The notes: generated by a model from the letters alone, not told the origin. Positions 16,577 through 26,729 are shown, numbered from the stretch's first letter. The stretch: DNA of 35,339 nt from Pseudomonadota bacterium (GCA_963205375.1 CAUJJV010000091.1:1-35339), one strand, 5' to 3'. A program made the numbers and translations.

Positions 16577-16993
16577 TCACTCCATGAGCTCGCGCAAGGT
16601 GGCGCAGACCGAGAGCAATTGCGGCCCGCTCATGCGTCCCAGCACATTGCGAATCACCGTGCCCATGACCTTCTTCACGCCGACCAACCCCAGGGACGCA
16701 GATTGCTGGGCCACGAATCCCGCCCCGGTGGCCTTGAGCGAGCGCAGGAAGTAGTAGTCCATCCCGCTATCCACCAGTTCCAGGATCAGGTCGGTCAGCA
16801 CACCGCAGTGCTCCGTAGGGTCGTCACATGCCTCCAGGGTCGACAGTACTTTCAGCGTCCTGGCGCGCAGTTCTTTCGAGTGGTAGAAGCGAAGAAAAGG
16901 CTCCGAAGATGCTTTGATCGGCACCGTGGATTTGGCAGCCGGCTTGGCGCGAGCCGGCGCCGCGCGTTTGGTAGGAGTGGTCATGTGAGCCAT
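16577..16993 (-). CDS. Conserved hypothetical protein with Lys/Ala/Pro-rich N-terminus
   Basis: ORF MAHMTTPTKRAAPARAKPAAKSTVPIKASSEPFLRFYHSKELRARTLKVLSTLE...; the track ORF extends to 17023, but starts at 16993 or 16984 look more plausible. Confidence 0.65.
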   Translation of the reverse strand: MAHMTTPTKRAAPARAKPAAKSTVPIKASSEPFLRFYHSKELRARTLKVLSTLEACDDPTEHCGVLTDLILELVDSGMDYYFLRSLKATGAGFVAQQSASLGLVGVKKVMGTVIRNVLGRMSGPQLLSVCATLRELME

Positions 16994-17028
16994 GATACGC
17001 CGCCACAAAAACAAAACCCACACATATC

Positions 17029-17085
17029 GCTACCAATTCAGTAGCTGCATGTGCAGGTTCCGCGGGGGCTAGAGGCCGAAAAGAC
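17029..17085 (+). repeat. Interspersed hairpin repeat copy B (57 bp)
   Basis: GCTACCAATTCAGTAGCTGCATGTGCAGGTTCCGCGGGGGCTAGAGGCCGAAAAGAC. Confidence 0.85.
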
Positions 17086-17093
17086 TCAAAAAC

Positions 17094-18692
17094 TCAATGC
17101 CTGAAGTGGCGCACACCGCTGAATACCATGGCCACGCCGCGCTCGTTGGCGGCGGCGATCACCTCGTCGTCGCGCATCGAGCCGCCGGGCTGGATGATGC
17201 AGGTGGCACCGGCATCGACGACGACATCCAGACCGTCGCGGAACGGGAAGAAGGCATCGCTGGCTACCACGGTACCGGCCAGGCTCAGATTGGCGTGGCC
17301 GGCCTTGATGGATGCAATGCGCGCGGAGTCCAGGCGGCTCATCTGGCCGGCGCCCACGCCCATGGTCATGCCGCCCTTGCAGAAGACGATGGCGTTGGAC
17401 TTGACGAACTTGGCCACATTCCAGGCGAACAGCAGGTCGTTCAGCTCGTCTTGCGTGGGCTGCTTGGTGGTGACCACCTTGAGGTCGGCCAGTGTCAGCT
17501 CGTGGTTGTCAGCGGTCTGCAGCAGGATGCCGGAGCCGATGCGCTTCATGTCCATGGCGTTGCGGCCATTGTCCCAATCGCTGGAGCCGCCCTTGGGCAA
17601 CGCGATCTGGAGAATGCGCACATTGACCTTGCTCTTGAACACGTCCAGCGCGCCAGCTGTGAAGCTCGGTGCCATCAGCACTTCGACAAACTGCTTGGAG
17701 ATCTGCTGGGCTGCAGCTTCGTCCAGCTCGGTGTTCAGCGCGATGATGCCGCCAAACGCACTGGTGGGGTCGGTCTGGAAGGCCTTGCTGTAGGACTCCA
17801 GTGCATTGGCGCCCACGGCCACGCCACAGGGGTTGGCATGCTTGACGATGACGCAGGCCGGCGTCTTGAAGCTCTTCACACACTCCCACGCTGCATCGGC
17901 GTCGGCAATGTTGTTGTAGGAGAGTTCCTTGCCCTGCAGCTGCTTGGCAGTGACCAGCGAGCCAGGGGCGGGGTACAGGTCGCGGTACAGGGCGGCGCTC
18001 TGGTGGCTGTTCTCGCCATAGCGCAGGTCCTGCACCTTGATGAAGCGGCCATTGCTCTGGCCGGGGAACCGTTCCAGCTTGGGGGCTTCGGCGTCGGCAG
18101 GAGCATCCTCACCCACCTGCACGGCGGAAAGGTAATCGCTGATGGCGCCGTCGTACTGGCTGATGCGGTTGAACGCGGCCACACCCAAGGCGAACTTGGT
18201 CTTGCGCGACACCTGGCCGCTGGCCTTGAGTTCGGCAATCACGGTGGCGTATTGCGACGCGTCGGTCAGCACCGCCACATCCTTCCAATTCTTGGCAGCA
18301 CTGCGCACCATGGCCGGGCCACCGATGTCGATGTTTTCGATGGCGTCTTCCAGCGTGCAGCCAGCCTTGGCTACGGTGGCCTCGAACGGATACAGGTTAA
18401 CCACCAGGAAGTCGATGGTGCCGATGGCGTGCTCCTTGAGCGCAGCCATGTGGGCTGGTACATCGCGGCGGGCCAGCAAGCCACCGTGCACGCGCGGGTG
18501 CAGGGTCTTGACACGGCCGTCGAGCATCTCGGGAAAGCCCGTCATCTCAGCCACCTCGGTCACCGGCAGACCTTTTTCAGCCAGCAGTTTGGCGGTGCCG
18601 CCGGTGGAGAGCAGCTTGATGCCCTGCGCGTGCAGCGCCTGGGCGAGTTCGACGATGCCGGTTTTGTCCGAGACAGAAAGAAGTGCGTTCAT
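17094..18692 (-). CDS. purH: Bifunctional AICAR formyltransferase / IMP cyclohydrolase
   Basis: [35 protein letters not shown]...[11 protein letters not shown]...[36 protein letters not shown]. Confidence 0.97.
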   Translation of the reverse strand: MNALLSVSDKTGIVELAQALHAQGIKLLSTGGTAKLLAEKGLPVTEVAEMTGFPEMLDGRVKTLHPRVHGGLLARRDVPAHMAALKEHAIGTIDFLVVNLYPFEATVAKAGCTLEDAIENIDIGGPAMVRSAAKNWKDVAVLTDASQYATVIAELKASGQVSRKTKFALGVAAFNRISQYDGAISDYLSAVQVGEDAPADAEAPKLERFPGQSNGRFIKVQDLRYGENSHQSAALYRDLYPAPGSLVTAKQLQGKELSYNNIADADAAWECVKSFKTPACVIVKHANPCGVAVGANALESYSKAFQTDPTSAFGGIIALNTELDEAAAQQISKQFVEVLMAPSFTAGALDVFKSKVNVRILQIALPKGGSSDWDNGRNAMDMKRIGSGILLQTADNHELTLADLKVVTTKQPTQDELNDLLFAWNVAKFVKSNAIVFCKGGMTMGVGAGQMSRLDSARIASIKAGHANLSLAGTVVASDAFFPFRDGLDVVVDAGATCIIQPGGSMRDDEVIAAANERGVAMVFSGVRHFRH

Positions 18693-18752
18693 AGGAATGG
18701 GAGGGCCAAGTTAAAAAACGGGGGGGCGGCGCGGAGTTCGCAGGGAAACCGC

Positions 18753-18989
18753 TCAATCGATCAATTTGTGTTCCAGCAGCTTTTTGCGCAGGGTATTGCG
18801 GTTCAGGCCCAGCCACTGCGCAGCGCGGGACTGGTTGTGGTCGGCGTGGTGCATGACCACCTCCAGCAGCGGTTTTTCCACCACGCGCACGATCATGTCG
18901 TGCATGCCATCGGGCTCGGTACCGCGCAGATCCTTGAAATAGCCTTCCAGGCTGGTGCGCACGCACTCTTCTATGTGCTTCTTGCTCAT
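18753..18989 (-). CDS. fis: Fis family transcriptional regulator
   Basis: 78 aa with C-terminal HTH NQSRAAQWLGLNRNTLRKKLLEH; directly downstream of dusB. Confidence 0.92.
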   Translation of the reverse strand: MSKKHIEECVRTSLEGYFKDLRGTEPDGMHDMIVRVVEKPLLEVVMHHADHNQSRAAQWLGLNRNTLRKKLLEHKLID

Positions 18990-20032
18990 GCTGTCATTTC
19001 CATCGTGTCTTCCCGCATGCCACTGGCCGCACCCGCGGCCGGAATGCGATCCATCTTTTCATTCAAGTGATCCATAAAGCGCTCCACTGCCGCAACCTGC
19101 GCCTCGCTGTCTTCCAGCAGGTTCATCTGCGCACGAAAGTGCTCGCCTCCTGGCAGTTCGCGCACATACCACCCAATGTGCTTGCGTGCAGAACGCACGC
19201 CAATGAACTCGCCATACAGCGTGTAGTGGTCGTGCAAATGCTCGACCAGCAGGCGTTTGACCTCGCTCACCAGCGGTGGCGCCAGATGCGCGCCGGTGGC
19301 CAGGAAATGGGCGATCTCACGGAAAATCCAGGGGCGTCCCTGGGCTGCGCGACCCACCATGATGGCATCCGCACCGGTCGCCCGCAACACATCGCGCGCT
19401 TTCTCGGGGGTAGTGATATCGCCATTGGCCACTACAGGAATGGAGAGCGCGGCCTTCACGGCCGCAATGGTGTCGTACTCCGCGCTGCCTTTGTAGCCCT
19501 GCTCGCGGGTGCGGCCATGGACGGTCACCATGGACACGCCCGCTGCCTCGGCCGCACGGGCCAGCACCACGGCATTCTTTTCCGCCTGGCACCAGCCAGT
19601 GCGCATCTTCAGCGTGACCGGCACATTGCGAGGGGCGCAGGCATTCACCACGGCCTGCACAATCTCCATTGCCAGAGTCTCGTCCTGCATCAGCGCAGAG
19701 CCCGCCCATTTGTTGCAGACCTTCTTGGCCGGGCACCCCATGTTGATGTCGATGATCTGTGCACCGCGATCGATGTTGTAGACGGCAGCATCGGCCATCA
19801 TCTGCGCCTCGGTGCCGGCGATCTGCACCGCGATGGGGCCGGGCTCACCGTCGTGGTTGGCGCGGCGCGAAGTCTTGAGGGAATTCAGCAGGTCCGGCCG
19901 CGACGTCACCATCTCGCTCACCGCATAGCCAGCCCCCAGGCGCTTGCACAGCTGCCGGAAAGGGCGGTCGGTCACGCCAGCCATGGGCGCAACAAACAGG
20001 GGATTCGCCAAAGCGAACTGGCCAATGTGCAT
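18986..20032 (-). CDS. dusB: tRNA-dihydrouridine synthase B
   Basis: LFVAPMAGVTDRPFRQLCKRLGAGYAVSEM...DINMGCPAKKVCNKWAGSALM...VPVVANGDITTPEKA; overlaps fis by 4 bp. Confidence 0.95.
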   Translation of the reverse strand: MHIGQFALANPLFVAPMAGVTDRPFRQLCKRLGAGYAVSEMVTSRPDLLNSLKTSRRANHDGEPGPIAVQIAGTEAQMMADAAVYNIDRGAQIIDINMGCPAKKVCNKWAGSALMQDETLAMEIVQAVVNACAPRNVPVTLKMRTGWCQAEKNAVVLARAAEAAGVSMVTVHGRTREQGYKGSAEYDTIAAVKAALSIPVVANGDITTPEKARDVLRATGADAIMVGRAAQGRPWIFREIAHFLATGAHLAPPLVSEVKRLLVEHLHDHYTLYGEFIGVRSARKHIGWYVRELPGGEHFRAQMNLLEDSEAQVAAVERFMDHLNEKMDRIPAAGAASGMREDTMEMTA

Positions 20033-20164
20033 GTGCTTGCGTGATCAAAAATGGGAGTGTGAACAGACAGGGGGGCGCGAGCCGGGCTCCATTCTAGCTG
20101 CCCAAAATTTCAGCAATTGAAATCTGCATCTACCGGCGTGGCTTCTGCGCCTACACTGCGCGCT

Positions 20165-20638
20165 ATGCCTGCCTGGATCACCCCCCTGCTCGATCTGTTG
20201 TCGCTACCCGAATACAGCCTGGGTACGGTGTTTGTGGTCTCATTCATCTCCGCCACGCTGCTACCGCTGGGCTCCGAGCCCGTGGTGTTTGGCGTGGTCC
20301 AGCTCAACCCCGAACTGTTCTGGCCGGCGGTCCTGGTCGCCACTGCGGGCAACACATTGGGTGGAGCACTGGACTGGTGGATCGGTTACGGTGCGCACCG
20401 GGTGGCCGACAAATACCACCACTCCAAACACCACATGAGGGTACTGGACTGGCTGCAGAAACTGGGCCCCAAGGCCTGCCTGCTGGCCTGGCTACCGGCG
20501 GTCGGCGATCCGCTGTGTGCAGTAGCGGGTTGGCTCAAGCTGCCCTTCTGGCCCTGCCTGTTCTACATGGCCATCGGCAAATTCGCGCGCTATGTGACGA
20601 TGACGGCGGCACTGACGGGGTTGGTCAAGCTTTGGTGA
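20165..20638 (+). CDS. YqaA family / SNARE-associated-like inner membrane protein
   Basis: MPAWITPLLDLLSLPEYSLGTVFVVSFISATLLPLGSEPVVFGVV...NTLGGALDWWIGYGAHR...WLPAVGDPLCAVAGWLKL. Confidence 0.85.
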   Translation: MPAWITPLLDLLSLPEYSLGTVFVVSFISATLLPLGSEPVVFGVVQLNPELFWPAVLVATAGNTLGGALDWWIGYGAHRVADKYHHSKHHMRVLDWLQKLGPKACLLAWLPAVGDPLCAVAGWLKLPFWPCLFYMAIGKFARYVTMTAALTGLVKLW

Positions 20639-20734
20639 GTGTGCGAGGTTTCACTTGGGAGGTGCGGTCTGCCCTTTGCCGAGCGATACCGGAAGGTATA
20701 TTCCCGGCTGTCTGAAATGTGCGGGGTGTTACCT

Positions 20735-21229
20735 ATGGACTTTGATCTTGAGACGATTCTGGCCTCGCTGGCAGTCGTGATTTCTGTGGTGTCGGCCTAT
20801 CTGTCACGACGGGCGCTCGATGCCCAGATATCCATCTCCAAGAACACCGCCTTCTTCACCCAGAAAGCTGCTGCAGAGGAATATCTCGCACTGCATCCAG
20901 AGCTGCTCGAACTGCATGGGATAGAGCCGCGAATGCTCGATGCGCTGGGTATCACTGAACATGAGTTTGTCTACCTCATGCAATCCTTTAACGCAGCCGA
21001 ACTCTACTACCAGATAGCCGAATCCAGGACGATCACGCTGAGCCAATACAGGAAAACATTGCTATCCAACCCCAAGGTAAAGCTGGCTTGGCAAAACCTG
21101 ATCCGTGGCAAGCTTTTGACCGAGAGCGCGTTTACCAAGACCGTCGATAGTTTCTACGCCAGCGAAGATCTGCGGCCCCAACCCGAGGATCGGTCCAGCA
21201 CCAGCGCGAGAGTGCTACAAAATAAGTAG
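20735..21229 (+). CDS. Hypothetical membrane-anchored protein
   Basis: ATG at 20735 gives MDFDLETILASLAVVISVVSAYLSRRAL (single N-terminal TM) followed by an acidic/alpha-helical soluble region; stop codon lies inside a repeat hairpin. Confidence 0.65.
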   Translation: MDFDLETILASLAVVISVVSAYLSRRALDAQISISKNTAFFTQKAAAEEYLALHPELLELHGIEPRMLDALGITEHEFVYLMQSFNAAELYYQIAESRTITLSQYRKTLLSNPKVKLAWQNLIRGKLLTESAFTKTVDSFYASEDLRPQPEDRSSTSARVLQNK

Positions 21230-21270
21230 CGTCTTGCGCAATGCCCACGTGGGCTAGAGCCTAATTTGGC
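21214..21270 (+). repeat. Interspersed hairpin repeat copy C (57 bp)
   Basis: GCTACAAAATAAGTAGCGTCTTGCGCAATGCCCACGTGGGCTAGAGCCTAATTTGGC. Confidence 0.85.
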
Positions 21271-21284
21271 GTATAAATCTGGGG

Positions 21285-22376
21285 TCAGGAGCTGAACAGG
21301 AAGTTCATCACATCGCCATCCTTGACGACGTAGTCCTTACCCTCGGCGCGCATCTTGCCGGCATCCTTGGCGCCCTGCTCACCCTTGAAGGCGATGAAGT
21401 CCTCGAAGGCGATGGTCTGGGCGCGGATGTAGCCCTTCTCGAAGTCGGTGTGGATCACGCCGGCCGCCTGCGGGCCGGTGTCGCCCACGTGGATGGTCCA
21501 GGCGCGCACTTCTTTCACACCGGCGGTGAAATAGGTTTGCAGGCCCAGCAAGGTGTAGGCCGAGCGGATCAGGCGGTTCAGGCCAGGCTCGGTCTGACCG
21601 AGTTCTTCCAGGAACATCTGGCGGTCTTCGTCGCTCATTTCCGACATCTCGGCTTCGAGCTTGGCGCAGATCGCCACCACAGGCGCCTTTTGCGCATCGG
21701 CAAAAGCCTTCAGGCGGTCCAGCAGCGGGTTGTTCTCAAAGCCGTCTTCCGACACGTTGGCCACAAACATGGCAGGCTTGGCAGTGATCAGGAAGAACTG
21801 TTGCAGCAGTGGCAACTCTTCCTTGGTGAAATCGATTGAACGCACCGGCTTGGCTTCGTTCAGTGCGGCCTGGCATTTCTCCAGAATGGCCACCAGCTTG
21901 ATCGACTCCTTGTCACCCGAGCGGGCCGCCTTGGTAACGCGGTGCAAGGCTTTTTCCACCGCACCCAGATCGGCCAGGCACAGCTCGGTCTGAATCACTT
22001 CGATGTCGGCAATCGGATCGACCTTGCCGGCCACGTGGATCACGTTGTCGTCTTCAAAGCAGCGCACCACATTGATGGTGGCGTCGGTCTCACGGATGTG
22101 GGCCAGAAACTTGTTGCCCAGGCCCTCGCCCGTGCTGGCGCCTGCCACCAGGCCGGCAATGTCCACAAACTCCACCACCGCAGGCACCATGCGCTCGGGC
22201 TTGACGATCTCCGCCAGTTGCGCCATGCGCGGGTCGGGCACCTCGACGATGCCCACATTGGGCTCAATGGTGCAGAAGGGATAGTTCTCGGCAGCGATGC
22301 CGGCCTTGGTCAGGGCGTTGAACAGGGTACTTTTGCCGACGTTGGGCAAGCCAACGATGCCGCACTTCAAACTCAT
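21285..22376 (-). CDS. ychF: Redox-regulated ATPase YchF (Obg-like)
   Basis: [48 protein letters not shown]...; C-terminal TGS domain ending [17 protein letters not shown]. Confidence 0.97.
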   Translation of the reverse strand: MSLKCGIVGLPNVGKSTLFNALTKAGIAAENYPFCTIEPNVGIVEVPDPRMAQLAEIVKPERMVPAVVEFVDIAGLVAGASTGEGLGNKFLAHIRETDATINVVRCFEDDNVIHVAGKVDPIADIEVIQTELCLADLGAVEKALHRVTKAARSGDKESIKLVAILEKCQAALNEAKPVRSIDFTKEELPLLQQFFLITAKPAMFVANVSEDGFENNPLLDRLKAFADAQKAPVVAICAKLEAEMSEMSDEDRQMFLEELGQTEPGLNRLIRSAYTLLGLQTYFTAGVKEVRAWTIHVGDTGPQAAGVIHTDFEKGYIRAQTIAFEDFIAFKGEQGAKDAGKMRAEGKDYVVKDGDVMNFLFSS

Positions 22377-22446
22377 GGAAATCCTTACAAATCAGGCGCC
22401 AATTGTAATGAGTGGCAAATCCTCACCGCAGGGCACGTGTTCCGGC

Positions 22447-24003
22447 TCAGTCGCTGCCCGCGCGCACCACGCCATCACGTCCACGTTCCTTGGCGCGGTA
22501 CATGGCCTCGTCCGCCCTCTTGGCCAGGGAAATTTCGTCCGTTCCATCGTCCGGGTAGACGGCAACCCCCAGGCTGCAGGAAACGCTGAGTGCATGCCCC
22601 TCCACCACCATGGGTTCGCGCACGGCCATGCGAATTTTTTCGGCCAGGCCAAATGCGACTGACGCGTCGGCCAGCTCGGGCATGAGCACCACGAACTCAT
22701 CCCCGCCAATGCGGCCCACCGTATCGGAGGTCCGCACCGTGGCCCGCAGGCGCTTGGCCACCTCCATCAGCATCACATCGCCCACACCATGCCCGTAGGT
22801 GTCGTTGATGGGCTTGAAGTTGTCGAGGTCCAGAAAGATCATGGCGAACAGGCCACCGTGGCGCTGTGCCCGTACCAGTTCGCCCCGCAGCCGGTCGCTG
22901 AACAGGGCGCGATTGGGCAGGCTGGTCAGGGGATCGTGCTGCGCCATCATGCGCAACTCCTCCGTCATCTCTGCCGCAAAGTACAGGGCCCGGTCCCGGG
23001 CGGTCACCATCAGCCAGACCAGCAGCGCCAGCGACACGCTCAAGCCCGCTCCCGCCACCGCAATCACAGTCGCACCGTTGCCGCCAAACCGGCCCTCGAA
23101 TTCGCGCTGGGCCTGCAGCACCAGGGTCCAGGTATGGCCTGCAACCACCATGTATTCATTGGCCTGCAGGCCGGCCGTCGCTGCCGGTGATACCGCCTCT
23201 GCACCGGCGGACGAGGCATAGCGCAGCGTCGAGGCATCCGGAACCACGTCATCGTAGATGGACAGGGCAATTCCGGGTGCCGTCTTGCCGTACATGCTGG
23301 CCATGAAATCATCCATACGAAACGAGGCAAAGACCCAGCCCACCAGGTTGGCACGCCGCTGCGCCACCGTGCCGTGCGGCTGATCAGGTGCAAACAGCGG
23401 CAGGTACATGATGAATCCGGGTGGCGCATCGATTCCGGAGTCCACCGCCAGCCGCACCTTGCCGGTGATGGCAGCCATACCGGAGTCCCGCGCGCGCTCC
23501 ATCGCAGCGCGACGCACCGGTTCGGCCCACACATCCAGCCCCAAGGGCGCGGCGCGCTGGCGTCCAATCGAAGATTCGCGCTGGATCACCGCGGCATATT
23601 CAGGTCGCTCCCCTGAAGGAAAGACGGTGTAGTCGGCAAACCCGCGTTTGCGCATCACCTGGGTATGCGAGGCCTTGCGTTCTGCCGGAATCCGCTCGAC
23701 AACGCCGATGACCTGAACGGCCGAGAAATTGGCATCCAGCTGAAGCATCTCCACATAGTCATGCACCGCCTTGCGGTCTGTCAGGTCGGTTGTGGCCAGC
23801 AGCGCCTGCACCCCCCGCAGCATCTGCTCGTAGGCCGACGCCCGCTGCTCAACACGACTGACAGTTTCACGCAATACGAAATCGAACTGGGACTACATTT
23901 CCTTGCGCGCGATCTGCCGCTCGTGGTCCCACACCAGCCACGTCAGCCCGAGCATCACCACCAGAATGAACCAGGGCAGCAAAAGTTGGCGTGGCACGCG
24001 CAT
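22447..24003 (-). pseudogene. CHASE-domain diguanylate cyclase (GGDEF) with in-frame TAG at 23893-23895; candidate pseudogene or readthrough gene
   Basis: Manual translation from ATG at 24003: MRVPRQLLLPWFILVVMLGLTWLVWDHERQIARKEM*SQFDFVLRETVSRVEQRASAYEQMLRGVQ... continuous in one frame except the amber codon; downstream CHASE domain, second TM, intact I-site RTSD and GGDEF (GRIGGDEFVVLMPEL). Confidence 0.8.
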
Positions 24004-24036
24004 GGACAAATACAACCAGCGACCGTCCAGGACGCG

Positions 24037-24819
24037 CTAGAACTCCACCATGGCAGCAGCCAGGGTCGGATTGAAATACTTCTCGAAGATGCGGCGCAGC
24101 GTACCGTCCGCACGCATGCCCTGGATCAGCGCGCGCCATTTCTCCTGCTCGGCTTCTGGCAACGCTTTTTTGGACATGATCAGGCCGTGGGGGACTGGCG
24201 GGTCGTTGAATTCGATGATCGTCGTGATGTCGCGGATCTTCGCCTCTTCCAGCGTGGGATAGTCAAAGGGTTCGATGATCATGCCCTGGATGCGGTTGAG
24301 CATCAGGGTCTGGTACAACGGCCCCAGCCCTCCCGCCTGGCTGAGGCGGCTTTCTGCCTGCAGCTGGTCCACCAGGCGGTTGGCCGATGCGCTGTAGCGA
24401 AAACTGCGGATCACCCCGATGTGCAGATTCGGATTGCGCTCGAAGTCTGCAATGCTGCGTACCCCAGAATCCTTGCGGACCAGCAGGTAGTACTTGTTGC
24501 TGAAGTACCAGGCAAACGCTGCAAAGGTATCCCGGTTGGCGTTGGTGATTCCGGACAGGCTGAAATCCAGGGCCCCCGACTCGATAAGCTGCCAGATACG
24601 GGCCCGCGCCATCAGACTGACCGTGACCTTGCAACCACTGCGGCGAACCAGCTCATCCGCCACATCCTTGTCAATGCCCGTGCCGGTTTGCGCAGAGTAC
24701 AGCAGGCCGTGGTCGTGCAATGCCAGGGTATAGGGGCGTGTGCAATCCGGGCCCGCCGCATGCGCAGCGCCAAGGCAACCGAGCGCGATCAAAAAGGCAA
24801 GAACACTGCGGTACATCAT
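24037..24819 (-). CDS. Periplasmic amino-acid-type substrate-binding protein (SBP family 3-like)
   Basis: Signal peptide MMYRSVLAFLIALGCLGAAHA; TGIDKDVADELVRRSGCKVTVSLMARARIWQLIESGALDFSLSGITNANRD; 33 bp upstream of the cyclase start. The track ORF extends to 24861. Confidence 0.82.
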   Translation of the reverse strand: MMYRSVLAFLIALGCLGAAHAAGPDCTRPYTLALHDHGLLYSAQTGTGIDKDVADELVRRSGCKVTVSLMARARIWQLIESGALDFSLSGITNANRDTFAAFAWYFSNKYYLLVRKDSGVRSIADFERNPNLHIGVIRSFRYSASANRLVDQLQAESRLSQAGGLGPLYQTLMLNRIQGMIIEPFDYPTLEEAKIRDITTIIEFNDPPVPHGLIMSKKALPEAEQEKWRALIQGMRADGTLRRIFEKYFNPTLAAAMVEF

Positions 24820-24929
24820 CTGGCCTGGCGGAGGTAGGTGTGAAGGGCTGTTGCATTGCATGATACCGAACTCGCGTGAAATACGCGATGCGGTGCGGCC
24901 TGCAGATCGTACGGCCCTGGCTTCTGCAC

Positions 24930-26678
24930 ATGTTCAAATTCTTCTCCGGTCTGTTGCTGAGCGCGCTCCTCGCCTCAACCCTGACCCCGTCTGCGGCCCG
25001 GGCACAACCGGTCATGCTGTACGACGCGACGCCATCCCTCCAGTTGGATAGCCCACTGCAAGTCTGGGTGGAGCAGGGCTCGGCTTCTACCGTTGGAGTA
25101 GCTACGGCAATCCCCCAGAACTTCAAACCCCTGCCCGCCCTGACCCGGCACGAACTGACCACAGGCACCACGGTGTGGATCCGGTTTTCTGTCGCCCGCG
25201 GCCCCTTCGACACCGCGCAATGGACGCTCAACGTGCCCATTCCCTACCTGGACTCTGTGACGCTGCACCAGCGCAACCCAGATGGCACCTGGACTGCGCA
25301 GACTGCCGGTGACCTGACAGCGCAGAGTGGCTGGAGCCGCAAGGGGCTCTATCCGGACTTCGACCTCATGTTGCCCAATTCTGGTCCGCAAGAGCTGGTG
25401 CTGCAGGTTCGCAACTTCAAACCTTCGGCTGTACCGGTGCGCCTGGTCGCCCGGAATGAACGCGAGTCCAGCCGCCTGACCGAGTTGCTGATCATGGGTG
25501 TGGCGCTGGGGGCCCTGATTGCGATGGCAGCTCTGTCCACCCTGCGCTTTGGCCAGCACAACAGCAGAATCGATGGATGGGCCGCCCTGTATGCGTTGCT
25601 GATTTCTGCCACTTTGGCACAGGTCAACGGGGTACTCAACGCCTTCGTATGGGCCACTATGCCCACCGTTGGCGACTACGCCGTCAGTCTGCTTCCTGCC
25701 GTGTCATTGGGAGGCACGCTGCTCTTTGTGCGCCAGTTGTATGCCCTGTCAACACACCACCACCGCTACGACCGCTTTTTGTCTGGCATTGCCTGGGTGG
25801 CCATTGCATCGATCGCCTTCCACCTCGTGCTGGACCGTACCGATGCCGACCGTCTGGGCTCCATCACCATGATCCTGGCGACCCTGGCCGGGCTGATCGC
25901 GACCCTCCTGAGCTGGCGTGGTGAATCGTCTGTTGCCCGCTGGCTGGTACTGGCCTATGTGCCCCAGTTCCTGGGTGCGATGTACCTGTTTGCGGAAGCC
26001 ATGGGGCTGGTGCCCACGCTTTGGGAAATGCGCTATGTCACCTCGCTGAGCATTGCCATGTCGGTCCCGATTCTGGTGTACGCCCTGAGCCAGATCACCC
26101 ACGACCGCAGGGAACTGGTGATTCGGGCCAAACATCTGCCCACCCAGGATGCGCTGACCGGCCTGCTGACCGCAGAGGTATTCCAGAATCACCTGGAAGG
26201 GGCGCTGATGCGATCCATCAACGAGCGCGAACCCATTGCGCTGGTCATGGTCAGTGTGGTGAACCATGACTACATTCGCAGTTCCTTTGGCGACACCACC
26301 GCCGAGCAGTGCATTCTGCGCGCGGTGATCAAGATCCAGCGCATCCTGCGCGACGTCGATCCGGCCGGCCGCATGGACACGGCCAACTTCGCTCTGCTGA
26401 TGGAAGGTATGCGGGACCGCAAAGCCGTGACGGAACGCATGGTCAAGCTCATCGGCTCCGGGCTCATCCCCCTGCCCGGCCTGATGCCTGAAGTTGTGCT
26501 GCACTTCCAGGCCGCCTGTGTGTTGCTGCATGAAAACCCGGTGCCTGCGGATCGGGTGATGGACGACCTGCGCGCCCTGCTGGCCGAAATGTCGTCACGC
26601 AACCGGCGCCCGGTGCGTTTTCTGGAACCCATACCAACCGAGGCGTCACCCCTGCAGAGTGAATTGGGCCCGGACTGA
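24930..26678 (+). CDS. 7TMR-DISM receptor with C-terminal degenerate GGDEF domain
   Basis: Signal peptide MFKFFSGLLLSALLASTLTPSAARA; periplasmic DISMED2-like beta-rich region; about seven TM helices; C-terminal DALTGLLTAEVFQNHL...GRMDTANFALLMEG in GGDEF-domain position. Alternative start 24876. Confidence 0.82.
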   Translation: MFKFFSGLLLSALLASTLTPSAARAQPVMLYDATPSLQLDSPLQVWVEQGSASTVGVATAIPQNFKPLPALTRHELTTGTTVWIRFSVARGPFDTAQWTLNVPIPYLDSVTLHQRNPDGTWTAQTAGDLTAQSGWSRKGLYPDFDLMLPNSGPQELVLQVRNFKPSAVPVRLVARNERESSRLTELLIMGVALGALIAMAALSTLRFGQHNSRIDGWAALYALLISATLAQVNGVLNAFVWATMPTVGDYAVSLLPAVSLGGTLLFVRQLYALSTHHHRYDRFLSGIAWVAIASIAFHLVLDRTDADRLGSITMILATLAGLIATLLSWRGESSVARWLVLAYVPQFLGAMYLFAEAMGLVPTLWEMRYVTSLSIAMSVPILVYALSQITHDRRELVIRAKHLPTQDALTGLLTAEVFQNHLEGALMRSINEREPIALVMVSVVNHDYIRSSFGDTTAEQCILRAVIKIQRILRDVDPAGRMDTANFALLMEGMRDRKAVTERMVKLIGSGLIPLPGLMPEVVLHFQAACVLLHENPVPADRVMDDLRALLAEMSSRNRRPVRFLEPIPTEASPLQSELGPD

Positions 26679-26729
26679 CGCCAAGCCCACACGGCACGCC
26701 GGTTGTGCTGCGCCTTTTACAATGCCCGG

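Noticed and set aside
18713-18732. G-rich tract (GGGGGGGCGG) between fis and purH
   Set aside because: Short homopolymer outside coding sequence; no evidence for phase variation and could be ordinary GC-rich intergenic DNA.
17097-19070. 657-aa plus-strand ORF opposite purH/fis
   Set aside because: Shadow ORF antisense to strongly conserved purH and fis; His/Gly/Gln-rich composition typical of antisense reading in GC-rich DNA.
23665-24837. 390-aa plus-strand ORF opposite the SBP and cyclase genes
   Set aside because: Shadow ORF; the minus strand encodes recognisable SBP and CHASE-GGDEF domains.
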